Origin: Gongronella butleri
Taxonomy: Eukaryota; Mucoromycota; Mucoromycetes; Mucorales; Cunninghamellaceae
DNA: 64,000 bases
Direction: 5' to 3'
Assembly (NCBI GenBank): GCA_025201375.1
Contig: JAIWZP010000005.1
Coordinates: 744,001 to 808,000, forward strand
In this document: piece after piece, positions 44,813 through 55,535 of the stretch
How positions within the stretch are numbered: position 1 is the first letter of the stretch
Layout: every line of letters starts with the position of its first letter
Program-made: the position numbers and the translations under genes
Notes under the pieces: model-generated
The model's input: the letters and a program-made list of their open reading frames with translations, nothing else
Databases searched by the model: none
Told to the model about the DNA's origin: nothing

Positions 44813-46625
44813 CTAAAAAAAGAGGGTCACACGAAGAAGAGAGTCAAGGTTCTTCCACGTCACAAATGAGTGGAGGGAATCCGATGCCTCGGGGAGGACC
44901 ACGCGCGCAATCTCCGTCATCGTGAAGAGTCGACGATGAATCATTTGCGTCATGTATAAAATGAGCTGGCAGCCTACGATGATACAACAACAAATAAGTA
45001 TAAATCCATTGTGATGGCCGTTTTTACTTACCATTTGCCTGGAAGGTGAGGATCGGGCGCCCGTGTTTGAGAGCCGCGTTGCGCGCCAAAATCGCCAGTT
45101 TGAGCGTGTCGACACGGAGAGAATGGTTGGTAGTGCTCGCATCGCCTGGCTCCGTCTCACCAAATCCCAATGAGTTACCAAATGCCTGTTGGACGACGCT
45201 GGAGATGACTGCGTCAGGATGAATGTCCGTGGTCGACGCGTCTTCCTTGTTCGACCATCTCAAAACGACCTTTTTCATCGTGTCCGCCAATAGTGCCGAC
45301 AGCAAGGGATCCAATAACGCGTTTGAATGTCAACCTCTCCAAATGAGCTTTTGTCGGCAATGGAGTGCAGTGGGAACTTGGTCAATCTTGAAGCAATAGC
45401 ACGACAAAGAAAAGGATTACGATTAGTATGCGATCTTTTGCTCTAATTAATCCTAAAAGGTCCTTACAAATCAGCAATTCCTTCTACGACATTGGACTTG
45501 AATGGCGGCAGCTTGTTGGCCAACGAGAGCATGCTGAATTTCGCTGCCTTTGGTGCGATTTCGCCGTCGTCTAGAGCCGTGGTAATGTTGATCACTTTCA
45601 TGAACTCGTCTCTCGTGAAACGCGTATCAGCCGCTTGTGCCTTGCTCAGCAGCTGGTCGATCTTGTCCTTGCGCATCGCCTGCAGAAGACGTTCACAAAA
45701 GATAGCCATTTTGGGCGCGCTGTCCTGCTCGTCCGCCAAGAATAAAACATCTGACATGGCAAGAATTTCTTGAATATTGCACTCCAAGGCCAAAGGCTTC
45801 GTCATTGTGTCTGCGTGCTGCACGTACTCGGCAAAGAGCCTGTTCACATTGACGCCGCCAATAGACCATTGCTCTTGCTGATCTGTTCGTTCGACGGCCT
45901 CGTATTCTTGATTGAGCGCCTCCAATGCGTCTGACACATGCGGTTCCGCTTTTGGTGCGGTGGTGGCAAGCGCGGGAGCAATGTCATCGGCATTGCAGCT
46001 TTGCGACGCGCCGATGGCCGCAGAATCCGTGACAAGCATGGCGTTGATGACCTCAGAGCAATTGGCCTCTGTTTTCGCCATTGAGAATGCGCGTCGGCGT
46101 TCTCTCCAAAATTCCACGCAATCGACCGTGCCACGCCAGGTCTCAAAGTCTTCCAGCAAAGGTATGCTGGTTTCTTGGGGAAAATTGTGTCGCACAAGGC
46201 GCGATGGCCTTGAAGGGTATTGACATCAAAGTCGTTGGACAAATTGCGCTGCTGGCATCAGGATTGGGCCGCGATTGGCAAGGACCTTGCACACGGGCGG
46301 GCGCGAGGAAGTCATACTCAAGTTTTCCAAGCGCGAGGTTGATGGGCACGAAATTGATTTGCTTAACAAACGGATGACTCTCGCGCAACCACTCAAAATC
46401 ATCGACAAAAATACGTGAAACGTAACTGCAGATTTCTTTGCGCTCCTTGAGCGTTCGCACAAAACAATTGAGCGGGTGCTCGCTGTGAAAGATTCACGAT
46501 GCGATAGAGACGCGGTGCCAGCAGCACGCTCAAAGCACGATTGGCGAGCGAGAACCTGTACAGGCCCTTGGTGTCCATGTTGTCCAGCAAATTGTCCCCA
46601 ATGCTCAGGCAACAACATTATTGAT
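44813..46625 (-). pseudogene. F-box-like gene with broken reading frame
   Basis: The start region encodes an F-box-like stretch (DNLLDNMDTKGLYRFSLANR, followed by a LYRIVNL segment) at about 46600-46485. Continuous protein sense then needs frame changes at about 46480 (into NCFVRTLKERKEICSYVSRI), again in 46300-46200, where one frame ends in TGA at 46226-46228 with the next ORF in the same frame, and at about 46185 (into the long frame LLEDFETWRGTVDCVEFWRE). The long frame runs to about 45464, then exons at about 45350-45030 and about 44975-44813 end in LLRVTLFF. Several changes lack plausible introns, so this looks like a decaying gene or assembly errors. The later part has no recognised domain. 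Confidence 0.45.
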
Positions 46626-47005
46626 TGGAGCAGCGGTGCTGAAAAAAAAATGAATGAAACAAAAAAAAAAAAGGTGAGAGAGCTTCACATCCATTTTATC
46701 GTGATCCATGGTGCCACGATCACCTTTTGCCTGTTCACCAGAAGCGCATTGATTCACACTTTATTTTCGAGATTCCCAACGGCGGTTCTCGTTTCAAAGT
46801 TACAAAATGCCGTGACACAAGGTTGTCAAAAAGGGCCGCTCGCGCCACCGCAAGATCTATCAGTTGCCAGCAGAGCGGGTTTTCAAAAAAAAAAAAAAAA
46901 AAAAAAAAAGTGGAGCACCCTGGCCGTTGATCTTTTTCTCTTTCTCTTTCTTTTTCTTTTTTTTCTTTTTCTTTTTCTCTTTGTAAATATCTGTATTTAT
47001 ATACC
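46626..47005. promoter_or_regulatory. Upstream region of DHODH gene
   Basis: Holds a 25-nt A run (46886-46910) and a strong T/C-rich leader (46935-46980) directly before the ATG at 47006. Divergent from the F-box-like gene. Confidence 0.4.
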
Positions 47006-47944
47006 ATGGCTGATCTGTCGACGACTCTTGCTGGTGTGTCTCTTCCCAATGTGTTTTTCAATGCGTCCGGCGTGTGGTGCCAGCACGTGGAGGAGTTGGA
47101 AGCCATGCTTTCGAGCGAAGCGGGCTCTTTGATCACCAAGTCGGCGACGTACGAGCCTCGTCAAGGCAACCCGAGCCCGCGCTACGTGCCTTTGCCGGGT
47201 CTGGGCAGCATCAATTCGATGGGTCTTCCCAATGAGGGCTACGAGTACTATTTGGAATATGCGCGCAAGTTCGATTATAGCCAAGCCAAGCCCTTGTTTA
47301 TCTCGCTGTCTGGCCTGTCGCTGGCGGACAATGTGAAGATGGTCGAGGCATTTGTGGCTGCGGATCTGCCATGCATCCTTGAGGTGAACTTTTCGTGCCC
47401 GAATGTGCCTGGCAAGCCGCAATTGGGCTACGACGTCGAGGCCATGGACAATGCACTTGCGACTCTTGCGCCTTTGATCAAGAAGCCCTTTGGCATCAAG
47501 TTGCCGCCCTACTTTGACATTGCCCACTTTGACCAGGTGGCTGCTGTCATCAACAAGTACGCGAACTTGGCCTTTGTTACGTGCGTCAACTCCGTGGGCA
47601 ATGGTCTTGCCATTGATTTTGAGACCGAGACGGCGCTGATCAAGCCCAAGGACGGGTTTGGCGGCCTTGGCGGCACCATGATCCTGCACACCGCGCTGGC
47701 CAATGTCAATGCGTTCTATCGCCGCTGCCCCAACAAGCAGGTCATTGGCGTTGGCGGCGTCACCTCGGGCAAAGAGGCGTTTTTGCACATTTTGGCGGGC
47801 GCGTCTGCCGTGCAGATCGGCACCCAGCTCAAGGAGGAGGGCACCGAGCTCTTTGCGCGCTTGAACAAGGAATTGAGCGACATCATGAAGCAAAAGGGCT
47901 ATGCGTCCATCAATGACTTCCGCGGCAAGGTCAAAACCTTGTAA
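47006..47944 (+). CDS. URA1: Dihydroorotate dehydrogenase, class 1A (fumarate-type, cytosolic)
   Basis: Oxidises dihydroorotate to orotate in pyrimidine synthesis. A single uninterrupted ORF of 312 residues, in a window where most genes have introns. The sequence is of the family 1A type found in Lactococcus and Saccharomyces, not the long membrane-bound class 2 enzyme: no N-terminal membrane segment, and the loop NFSCPNVPGKPQLGYD carries the class 1 catalytic-base cysteine (SCPN). Other landmarks: GVWCQHVEEL, KSATYEPRQGNPSPRY, NSMGLPNEGYEYYL, GIKLPPYFDIAHFD, VNSVGNGLAIDFET, KPKDGFGGLGG, and the FMN phosphate-binding GVGGVTSGKEAFLHILAGAS. The terminus KGYASINDFRGKVKTL is also 1A-like. A strong antisense ORF (46997-48028) is an artefact of codon use. 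Confidence 0.96.
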   Translation: MADLSTTLAGVSLPNVFFNASGVWCQHVEELEAMLSSEAGSLITKSATYEPRQGNPSPRYVPLPGLGSINSMGLPNEGYEYYLEYARKFDYSQAKPLFISLSGLSLADNVKMVEAFVAADLPCILEVNFSCPNVPGKPQLGYDVEAMDNALATLAPLIKKPFGIKLPPYFDIAHFDQVAAVINKYANLAFVTCVNSVGNGLAIDFETETALIKPKDGFGGLGGTMILHTALANVNAFYRRCPNKQVIGVGGVTSGKEAFLHILAGASAVQIGTQLKEEGTELFARLNKELSDIMKQKGYASINDFRGKVKTL

Positions 47945-48139
47945 AATCTGCATTGAAATTAGAAAAAAAAAGCAAGAATAATAAAAAGCATCTCTCCATT
48001 GTTGGCCCAATTGGCCCCTTTTTTTCATTTGAAAGCGCGCAATTTGGTGTGTGTAATTTTTTGTGTTTCTTTTTCAACTTTTACCCTCTTTTCCACGAGT
48101 TTCTTTCTCCCTGTTTCTATTTTTCACCTTTTCTTTGGT

Positions 48140-50194
48140 ATGGCTAACGATCCAACGTCGTCCCCAGAGTCACCGCCACCTCCGCCTCAGTCTGCGTCTG
48201 CACCCATGCTGACGCCGCCCACGTCGTATCAAAAATACGACGAACATGCCACGTCGGCGTCGACATCGACGGCCTCGGCGGCTGCATCAGGCACGGCAGG
48301 CACTCATCTTCCGCCGAGGAAGCGTATTCACTCGCTAAAGAAGCAATTCACCAAGCCGAACCTGGAGGCGCCCATGATTCCTGCGCTTAGCGCATCGCTG
48401 CCTCGCATTGTGCCTTTGCCTCCGAAGCATGTCACCATTGCGCCGCGCCCAGCACCCGAATCCGCTGCTCCGCCAACTCTTCCGCCTGCTGAATCTGCCG
48501 ACACCACACAAAACGCGCTCGAAAAGGCCATCCTCCCCGAAAAACCAAAAATAGCTGAATCTGACGCGCAAAAACCATCCGTTGAGGCCAAACCGCCGCC
48601 AATCCCTCCACAGCCAACCATGGCGCCCATGTCGCCACCCTCCCAGCCATCAATCACCGCCGTGCAGCAGCAATTGCAACAGCAACAGCAGCCAGCATCG
48701 CCATTTATCGACATTGAGAGCGGCGATACGACCGAAACCGACGAGGATGAATGGCATCACACAAAGACAGAAACCGTCACACCCGACAAGCTGCGTCAGA
48801 CGGTCATCATCCAACAGCCATCGGCCCCACAACCACCGCAACCACCAAAAACTCCACAATCAGGCAATGCAACGCCATCCATGGCCACGTCAATCGCAGA
48901 GCAACCACCGCCAGCGCCAGTCAAGCCCAAGAAGCAGTCAAAGAAAGCGAAAAAGGTAAAAAAGAGAGACAAAAAAAGGAGCAGACGCGTCATTCTCGCC
49001 TCTGTGTCGTCTCTAAAACACACTTTCCATCCTCATTCATCCTTAGGATCAAGGCGAGGAGACCACCAAGGTACAAACAAAAAGACAGAGGGAGGGAGAA
49101 AAGAATGACGGGCCACTCACTGCTTTTCCTCATTTTCTTCTTTGTTTGCGTAAAAAAGGGGAAGCGCAAGCGAGCGCGATCCACGTCCAGCAAAAATCAG
49201 CAGCCATCGGAGCAGCAGCAGCAGATGTTGGAGCCACAGGACAAATCAGCGGATGAAAAGCCCAAGAAAAAGGGCAAACATCTGTATTGCATCTGTCGCA
49301 AGCCGTACGAAGCGTCGCAATTCATGATTGCTTGCGATCGATGCGACCAATGGTTTCATGGTGCGTGCATTGGCATCAACGAGAAGGACGGCGAGTTCAT
49401 TGATCTGTATTTTTGCGACAAATGCAGCAAAGGTAAAGCGCAAAAACAACCAGTTGGCCCAATTCGAGTCAATTCATCCTATTTTTCCATGGAATTTAGA
49501 AACAGGCAAATCAACGTCGTGGAAGCCGAAATGCGGGAATCCAGCATGCGACAAGGCGGGCCGAGTGAGCACGCACCAGGGGTACGTGTCCAAATATTGC
49601 TCGCACAATTGCGGGATGCAGGTGGCGCGTGCGCGTCTGGAGCTGGCGGACATGAAGCGCAAGCGACACGTTTTGACGCATGGGCTCAAGGACGATGCGA
49701 GCGTGGTGGCGTCTATCCCGGAGCTTGTTGTACATCGTCAGCGACAAGTGCGTCTGGCGTCGTACTCGGAGCACCAGGACGCGCGGCGGCTGCAGGCCAT
49801 CAAGGAGAACAAAAAGCAGGCGCTGGACCGTGTGCACATGATCGAATTCAAAAAGGACTTTTTGCAATCCCTCCCTACGCAAGACGACACTTGCGGCTTT
49901 GACCCTCGCCTCGTGCTGGACGACGACGCGTGGATGGAGGCGTGGCAGAAACAATCGCCTCCACCTGTCGAAAAAGAGCCATGCACCATTGGACGCAAAC
50001 AATGCCATCGTCATGCGCAATGGGCAAAAGTGGCGGCTCAAGTCATGGATCTCGAACGTCAGGAGCAATTGCACATTCTCCAGCGCCTCCACCACGAGAA
50101 ACACCTGATCCAATCAAGACAACGACAGCGCCGAGACCAGGTGCATCTGGCCCAAGCTGTCGCCCACGGTGTCATGGCGGAAACCCAAAAATGA
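48140..50194 (+). CDS. SPP1: Spp1/CFP1-like PHD-finger protein (Set1/COMPASS)
   Basis: Set1 complex subunit that reads H3K4 methylation. Four exons: 48140-48955, 49047-49070 (24 nt), 49159-49432 and 49500-50194, giving 602 residues. A long Pro/Ser/Gln-rich N-terminus (about 270 residues) is followed by a basic patch (KKQSKKAKK, then GKRKRARSTSS). The PHD finger has YCICRKPYEASQFMIACDRC and QWFHGACIGINEKDGEFIDL with a final FCDKC. After it comes the Spp1/CFP1-specific cysteine block CGNPACDKAGR and YVSKYCSHNCGMQVARARLE, and a coiled, charged C-terminus with FDPRLVL-like helices and a CxxHxxW region (CHRHAQWAKVA). Exon 2 (DQGEETTK) is very short. Kexin lies 320 bp downstream on the same strand. 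Confidence 0.9.
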
Positions 50195-50516
50195 AATTGA
50201 AAAAAGAAAAAACTTGGGCTCTCTCTCCTTGATTTCCGACCCTCCCCCCGATCAACCCCTTTTTTTGTCTTTTTTTTTTTTTCCTCCTTTCTTTTTTTTT
50301 TATTGCGTCCTCTTCCTTTTACTTTTCCTCGTTTTTGTCGTTTGTCGTCCCATCTTACCGCTCTTTATTACCACATACCTCACTCTTTCTAATAAATATC
50401 CTGCCCCCCTCCTTGGCCGTCTCCTTCGCTTACCCAGACAACACTCGTTTCCCCCTCGTACATTCGTTTCGTTACCCAGTCCCTTCATTTGCCCTTTTTT
50501 CTCTTTTTTTTTTTTT

Positions 50517-53500
50517 ATGCATCTTTTTCCTCTTGTCACGCTATTTCTCCTTGCACCGGTATGGGCACGCGACCCAACACGCAGCTATTACACGGTCCAC
50601 GTGCCTGAGGGCGACACGGCGGCTGCACAAGCGCTAGCACGCCGGCTACAAGCGCGTTACGAGGGCCCAATTGGCGAGTTAAACACGTATTACGAGTTGA
50701 GCGCGCCAAAAGGACACGACCTAAGCGCGACATACCGCCGCCTCCGCATGAAACGCGACGCTTCCCTTTTAAATGTCGCGTCGGTCCGCCCACAGGTCCG
50801 CAGACGCAAGCTGCACAAACGCGCGCCTCCCCCCATTCTCCCACCAGCGTCGCCTGGCCAAATGGACCCTCATACTTCCACCGTCATACAACCCATCATC
50901 CTCACACCAGAAATAGCAAGCAAGCTGTACCCTATCCTGGAGAATTTCGACCAAGAATATCGCCAAAACACGCTTAATGCCATGGATTACCTCAAAAGAC
51001 CCAATGGCTATCAGCAATTGACACAGGCTCTGTCCATTGCCGATCCAGGCATTGAACAACAGTGGCACTTGGTAACAAAAAAAAAAAAAAAAAGGGAGTG
51101 GAGACAAATGGAGGCTCATCTCATTTTCTTGCAGATCAACCATGACCAGCCTGGAAATGATCTCAATGTGACCGGTGTATGGAGCCAAGGCATCACGGGC
51201 AAGGGCGTCGTCGTGGCCATCCTGGATGACGGCTTGGACATGGATCATGCCGACCTAAAGGACAATTTCGTACGTGAAACTATTTAAAAATCATCAAAAA
51301 TTGTTAAAAAAAAAAAAGGTAAAAAAAAAAAGCGCCTTTTCTCATTTTTTATTTATTTTACTCAGTATGCCGCCGGTTCGTACGACTTTAATGACCATAC
51401 GGACCTTCCACGTCCGCGCCTCGAAGACGATACCCATGGCACGCGCTGCGCAGGCGAAATTGCTGCAAAAAAGAACGACGTCTGTGGTGTGGGCGTCGCG
51501 CCAGATGCAAAAGTCGCCGGTACGAGCCCAAAAAAAAAAAGATGCCATGAAAAAGACAACGGTTCAACGGCTGATTTTTCGCGTTTTTTGCTTTTTTTTT
51601 TCTCTCTGTCCCCGATTTTTTTCATAGGCATCCGCATCCTGTCTGAGGAGATTACCGAGGAGGACGAGGCGCGTGCATTGAATTACAAATACCAAGAGAA
51701 CGACATTTATTCATGTTCTTGGGGCCCTCCCGACTATGGCGAGGTGGCCGAGGCGCCCGAGGGCATGGTCCTGGACGCGATCAAGAACGGGATTGCTAAT
51801 GGGCGCAACGGCACAGGCACCATCTACGTGTTTGCATCAGGCAATGGTGGCGGAAACGATGACAATTGCAATTTTGACGGCTATACCAACAGCATCTATA
51901 CCATCACCGTCGGCGCCATTGACCGCCTCGGACACCATCCCTACTATGCCGAACGATGCTCAGCACAGCTCGTCGTCGCTTATTCGAGTGGCAGCGGCGG
52001 AAACATTGTACGTCGCCGCATGTTTCCAAAAAAAAAAAAAGATCTCTTGTTTCTCAACTTTTTTTCTTTTTTTTTCTTTACTTTTTTTCTAGTACACGAC
52101 GGACGTGGGCAATGACAAGTGCACAGACAGGCACGGCGGCACGTCGGCTGCTGCGCCTCTCGCGGCGGGCGTGTTTGCTCTGGTGTTGTCAGTGCGCCCT
52201 GATTTGTCGTGGCGCGATTTACAATACCTGTGCGTGGAGTCTGCCAAGCCATTTTCGCTCGAGGACAGCGATTGGTCGCTCCTGCCTTCCGGACGCATGT
52301 ACAACCACAAATTCGGCTATGGCCGCTTGGACGCGTACGCGATTGTTGAGCTGGCAAAGACGTTTACCAATGTTGGCCCACAGTCATACTTGCGCTTGTC
52401 GTCGCCACCTCGCCGCCGCCCCATCCCCGACCGCGCATCCGCGCCAATGAGCAGCATCCGCTCCATCCTCACCATCTCAGAGGACATGATGGACGGCGCA
52501 GGCCTCTCACGTCTCGAACACGTCACTGCCACCGTTTTTATCGAACATGCGCGTCGTGGCGATCTCGAAATCCTGCTCCACAGCCCACATAACATCACAA
52601 GCCAGCTCGGTACACCAAGACGCAACGATGTCAGCTCAGAGGGACTGCTTGATTGGACGTTTATGACGGTCAAACACTGGTAAAATATCAAAAAAAAAGG
52701 AAAAAAAATCCTGAAGTAGATTTGAAACGCTTATTTTTCCTTTTTCAACGATCTTTTAGGGGCGAGGATCCTGTTGGGGATTGGACACTGGAGGTGATTG
52801 ACTGGAAGAATCCCGAGGCAACAGGCCATTTCACGAATTGGACCTTGACATTATGGGGTGAGCGCGTAGAAGAAGTGGAAGGCGAGCTCATCCACGAGCC
52901 AGTCGCTGCGCCTCCATCCACGCTGCCCATTGACACGCCCCAGGACGTGTCCGACGCGTCAAACGACGGCCATGCCGATGGATCAAGCGGCCACCACGAA
53001 GACGACGACGACGACGAAGAAGATAAAAAGCACACTCCCGTTCTCTATACCCCCTTGGCCACCGCCCATCACCAGCCCTCACAGCCTCAAGCATCGGCAT
53101 CCGCTGAAAAAGAGTCGGCACCAACAACATGGCCCGCAGGCGCCCCCGCAGCAGCATCCGCCGCCATTTCAGACGTGTCGTCGGATGCTGAATTGCACAA
53201 TAACGATAATGACGCGTCATCCGCGCACTCCTCCACATCATCACCGTCCTCCGTGCCCGTCTGGCTGTTCCTCGTGCCTGCGTGCGTGATATTCGGCTAT
53301 GTTGGCCACCGCAGGCTACGCCGCCACTCAACCACAACCTTCAAAGACGCCAATTACACCAGCCTGAGCCAGCAGCCAAACGACACCTCCGTCTACGAAT
53401 TCGATACCTTGCATCTGCACGCATCCGCCGCTGCAGAGGGCGCAGCCATTGCAGCCACTCCACAGGCTACTCATCACCACCAGACTCCTGCCGACGACGA

Positions 53501-53603
53501 AATCCCGCTCATTGTCCCTGCCAGCCCCCATGAATTCTCAGAAAGCTCCAGCCGCGAACCAAGCCCCACAATGAAACGCCAGCGGAACGTATCCCAGCAT
53601 TGA
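50517..53603 (+). CDS. KEX2: Kexin (Kex2/furin-type proprotein convertase)
   Basis: Golgi subtilisin-type protease that cuts after dibasic sites. Six exons: 50517-51071, 51135-51269, 51366-51519, 51628-52007, 52093-52679 and 52760-53603; 884 residues, in phase throughout. Signal peptide (LFPLVTLFLLAPVWA). Prodomain ends with dibasic sites RRRKLHKR, the likely self-cleavage point. Catalytic triad: Asp in VVVAILDDGLDMDHADL, His in DDTHGTRCAGEIAA, Ser in GGTSAAAPLAAGVFAL; the oxyanion Asn is in YVFASGNGGGND. A P-domain follows (LEHVTATVFIEHARRGDLEI to FTNWTLTLWGE). Then an acidic Ser/Thr-rich stalk (EDDDDDEED), one transmembrane helix (VPVWLFLVPACVIFGYV) and a cytosolic tail with YTSL and YEFDTL, candidate Golgi-sorting signals. 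Confidence 0.95.
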
Positions 53604-53944
53604 TTCCACAAGCCAAGTCTAGATGATCTCCTCTCATTTCTTTTTCTTTTTTCGTATAAGTTTGCCAATAAAAAAAAAAGTATTTTAAGCATAAACAAGC
53701 GCCGAACTCGGCTGCCATCCGACGTTGGGAAGCGCGAAGCAAACCAGGCATTGTGTTTGTCGCATTGCATTGCAGGTATGGCTCAAAATTCGCTTTATGT
53801 ACATTTAAATCAGGATGCATCTCCCACAGCTTCAGGCGACGCCTTTGCTGGCATCCGCAGACCTCTCTTGTTTCGCTTTCTCTTATTCTGAGCCACGTCT
53901 TGCGCCCATCCAGGTACATCCATTCCAGTAGTATCCATGGTTAG
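53604..53944. other. 3' flank of kexin gene
   Basis: Probable 3' UTR and spacer. No gene seen. Confidence 0.3.
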
Positions 53945-55180
53945 ATGCACAAAAATGTCAAAACACACTTTCTTTGGAGACATCTGACGCTACAATGCCC
54001 TGATCAGTGCCAAACGTTGGATCAAGTGTGTGTCCATCATGCACAGTAATTGCTGCAAAGAATGAGATCTCAAAGTCGATCTTTGAAGATGAAATTATTG
54101 AAAATCAGGTTTCAACATCAAATGTATAGTGTCACCTTTGCTTGCCAAGCAATACCTGTCCCTGAATCGTGTCCTACAGTGAATTGACAATCAGGTTTAC
54201 CTAGATGGAATTCAATTTTACAGCTCTCGTTGGCCTTTGTAGCGCGCCACGTGCAAGTCAAAAATTCATCGTTGCGAGGCTCCAAAACCAAAATCGAAAA
54301 ACTAGGTTCCCAGAATTGCGTCAAACTTTCCCACAAGAAGCCCCGTATAGAGAAGCCACGAAAAATGCCCAAAAGGAGCACGATCCATCTGCTGGTTAAC
54401 GAGCACTGAGCGATTTTCAATTAAATTTCAAAGGCGAATTGCACATGAAGAATGCGTCCATAGAGCGGCGCCAACGCATCCACTAGCAAGTTGGCTCCCA
54501 GATGCGTAGATTTAATTAGAAAAAGACGCGTATCATTCGATGCCTGACGCGCTTTATCACGCATCCAAGTTGTCCCGCAAACAGGTTGGTCGCGTTATTT
54601 CCGCCAAAAGACATCGTTTTTCAGTGATCACCAATGCCTGCGTGTGCTTCAAGTCGTGCTCTTTCCGGTAATATAACTTTCACAGCGCTGCGGCCAATCC
54701 TCGTTGAGTTTGCCTTGTGATGAAATACAACAGCATTCCGTGTTTAACGCGACACCCGGTCGATGGACCCCAGGTTTTTAATGTATTTTCATCGGTTATC
54801 AAAGAGAGTCCACCATGTGGGGTGAATAGCGTGGCGATCCGAGGACCTAATCTGACCCTTTTCAAATCCTCGACTGCACCCCTTGGAAAATTGGCGATTT
54901 TTGAAACTAGGTGCGGCGCGCTATCGAGTGGGCGCAGTGCCGCAAGAATGGGCTCATTTGAACGAGGAAGCCGGGATGCGTCTATTCAAAGAGAGGCATT
55001 TCCCTGTTAGCCGTCTATTTGTCGACAAACGATCATAAAACAGCAAAAAAGAACAAATTGCGATTTTTTCGACAATCACTCAATCCATCGCCATTTTTAT
55101 TACACACCTTGAGAAAACACATGCACAGAACGCTTGTATTAAGTTTGACGCCCATCGGTTCAAAGAGGGCAGAGTAATTC
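53945..55180 (-). repeat. Dispersed repeat copy C (about 1.2 kb)
   Basis: Reverse-oriented copy of the B family. Minus-strand reading gives the same order of words as copy B, including ATTTGATG[TC][TC]GAAACCTG, TCTTTGATAACCGATG and AAAGTGTGTTTTGACA at the outer end. The minus-strand ORF 54118-54420 shares FRGFS[MI]RG..W.SL and ILVLEPR with copy B. Conservation covers nearly its whole length, making B and C the best pair for drawing element borders. Confidence 0.75.
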
Positions 55181-55535
55181 AGGTTTCAAATTTGAAAATG
55201 GACAGCCGTTCAAGATGACTGGGCGTTGCTGCTATCTGACCGTGGTAAACGATGGCCATGCTGCTCTTCATGGCTCTTGAGAACATCGCACATGCTTTGA
55301 GTTTTTCAAAATCGACTGTTCGACACGACAATAACGGCAGAAATATCGAATTCTAGGCAAATATGAATTAAAAAGTCAGCGCCTCACGCTTCTTGAAGAC
55401 CAATTCAACCTCTTGTGCGTTGGAGACGACGTTGTCCTCCAATGTGTGAGTCATGCCAAAGGTCTTTTATTGATGCAAGTGTCTACGAAATGATATGAGA
55501 GGGGGAAAAACAGGAAAAACAGGGAAAAGAAGGCA
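55181..55535. other. Spacer before the ELM1-family gene
   Basis: No gene seen; probably includes the 3' UTR of the ELM1-family gene. Confidence 0.3.

Noticed and set aside
46997..48028. 343-codon minus-strand ORF opposite the DHODH gene
   Set aside because: It mirrors the DHODH coding frame exactly and has no domain of its own; the codon bias of the sense gene leaves the antisense frame open.
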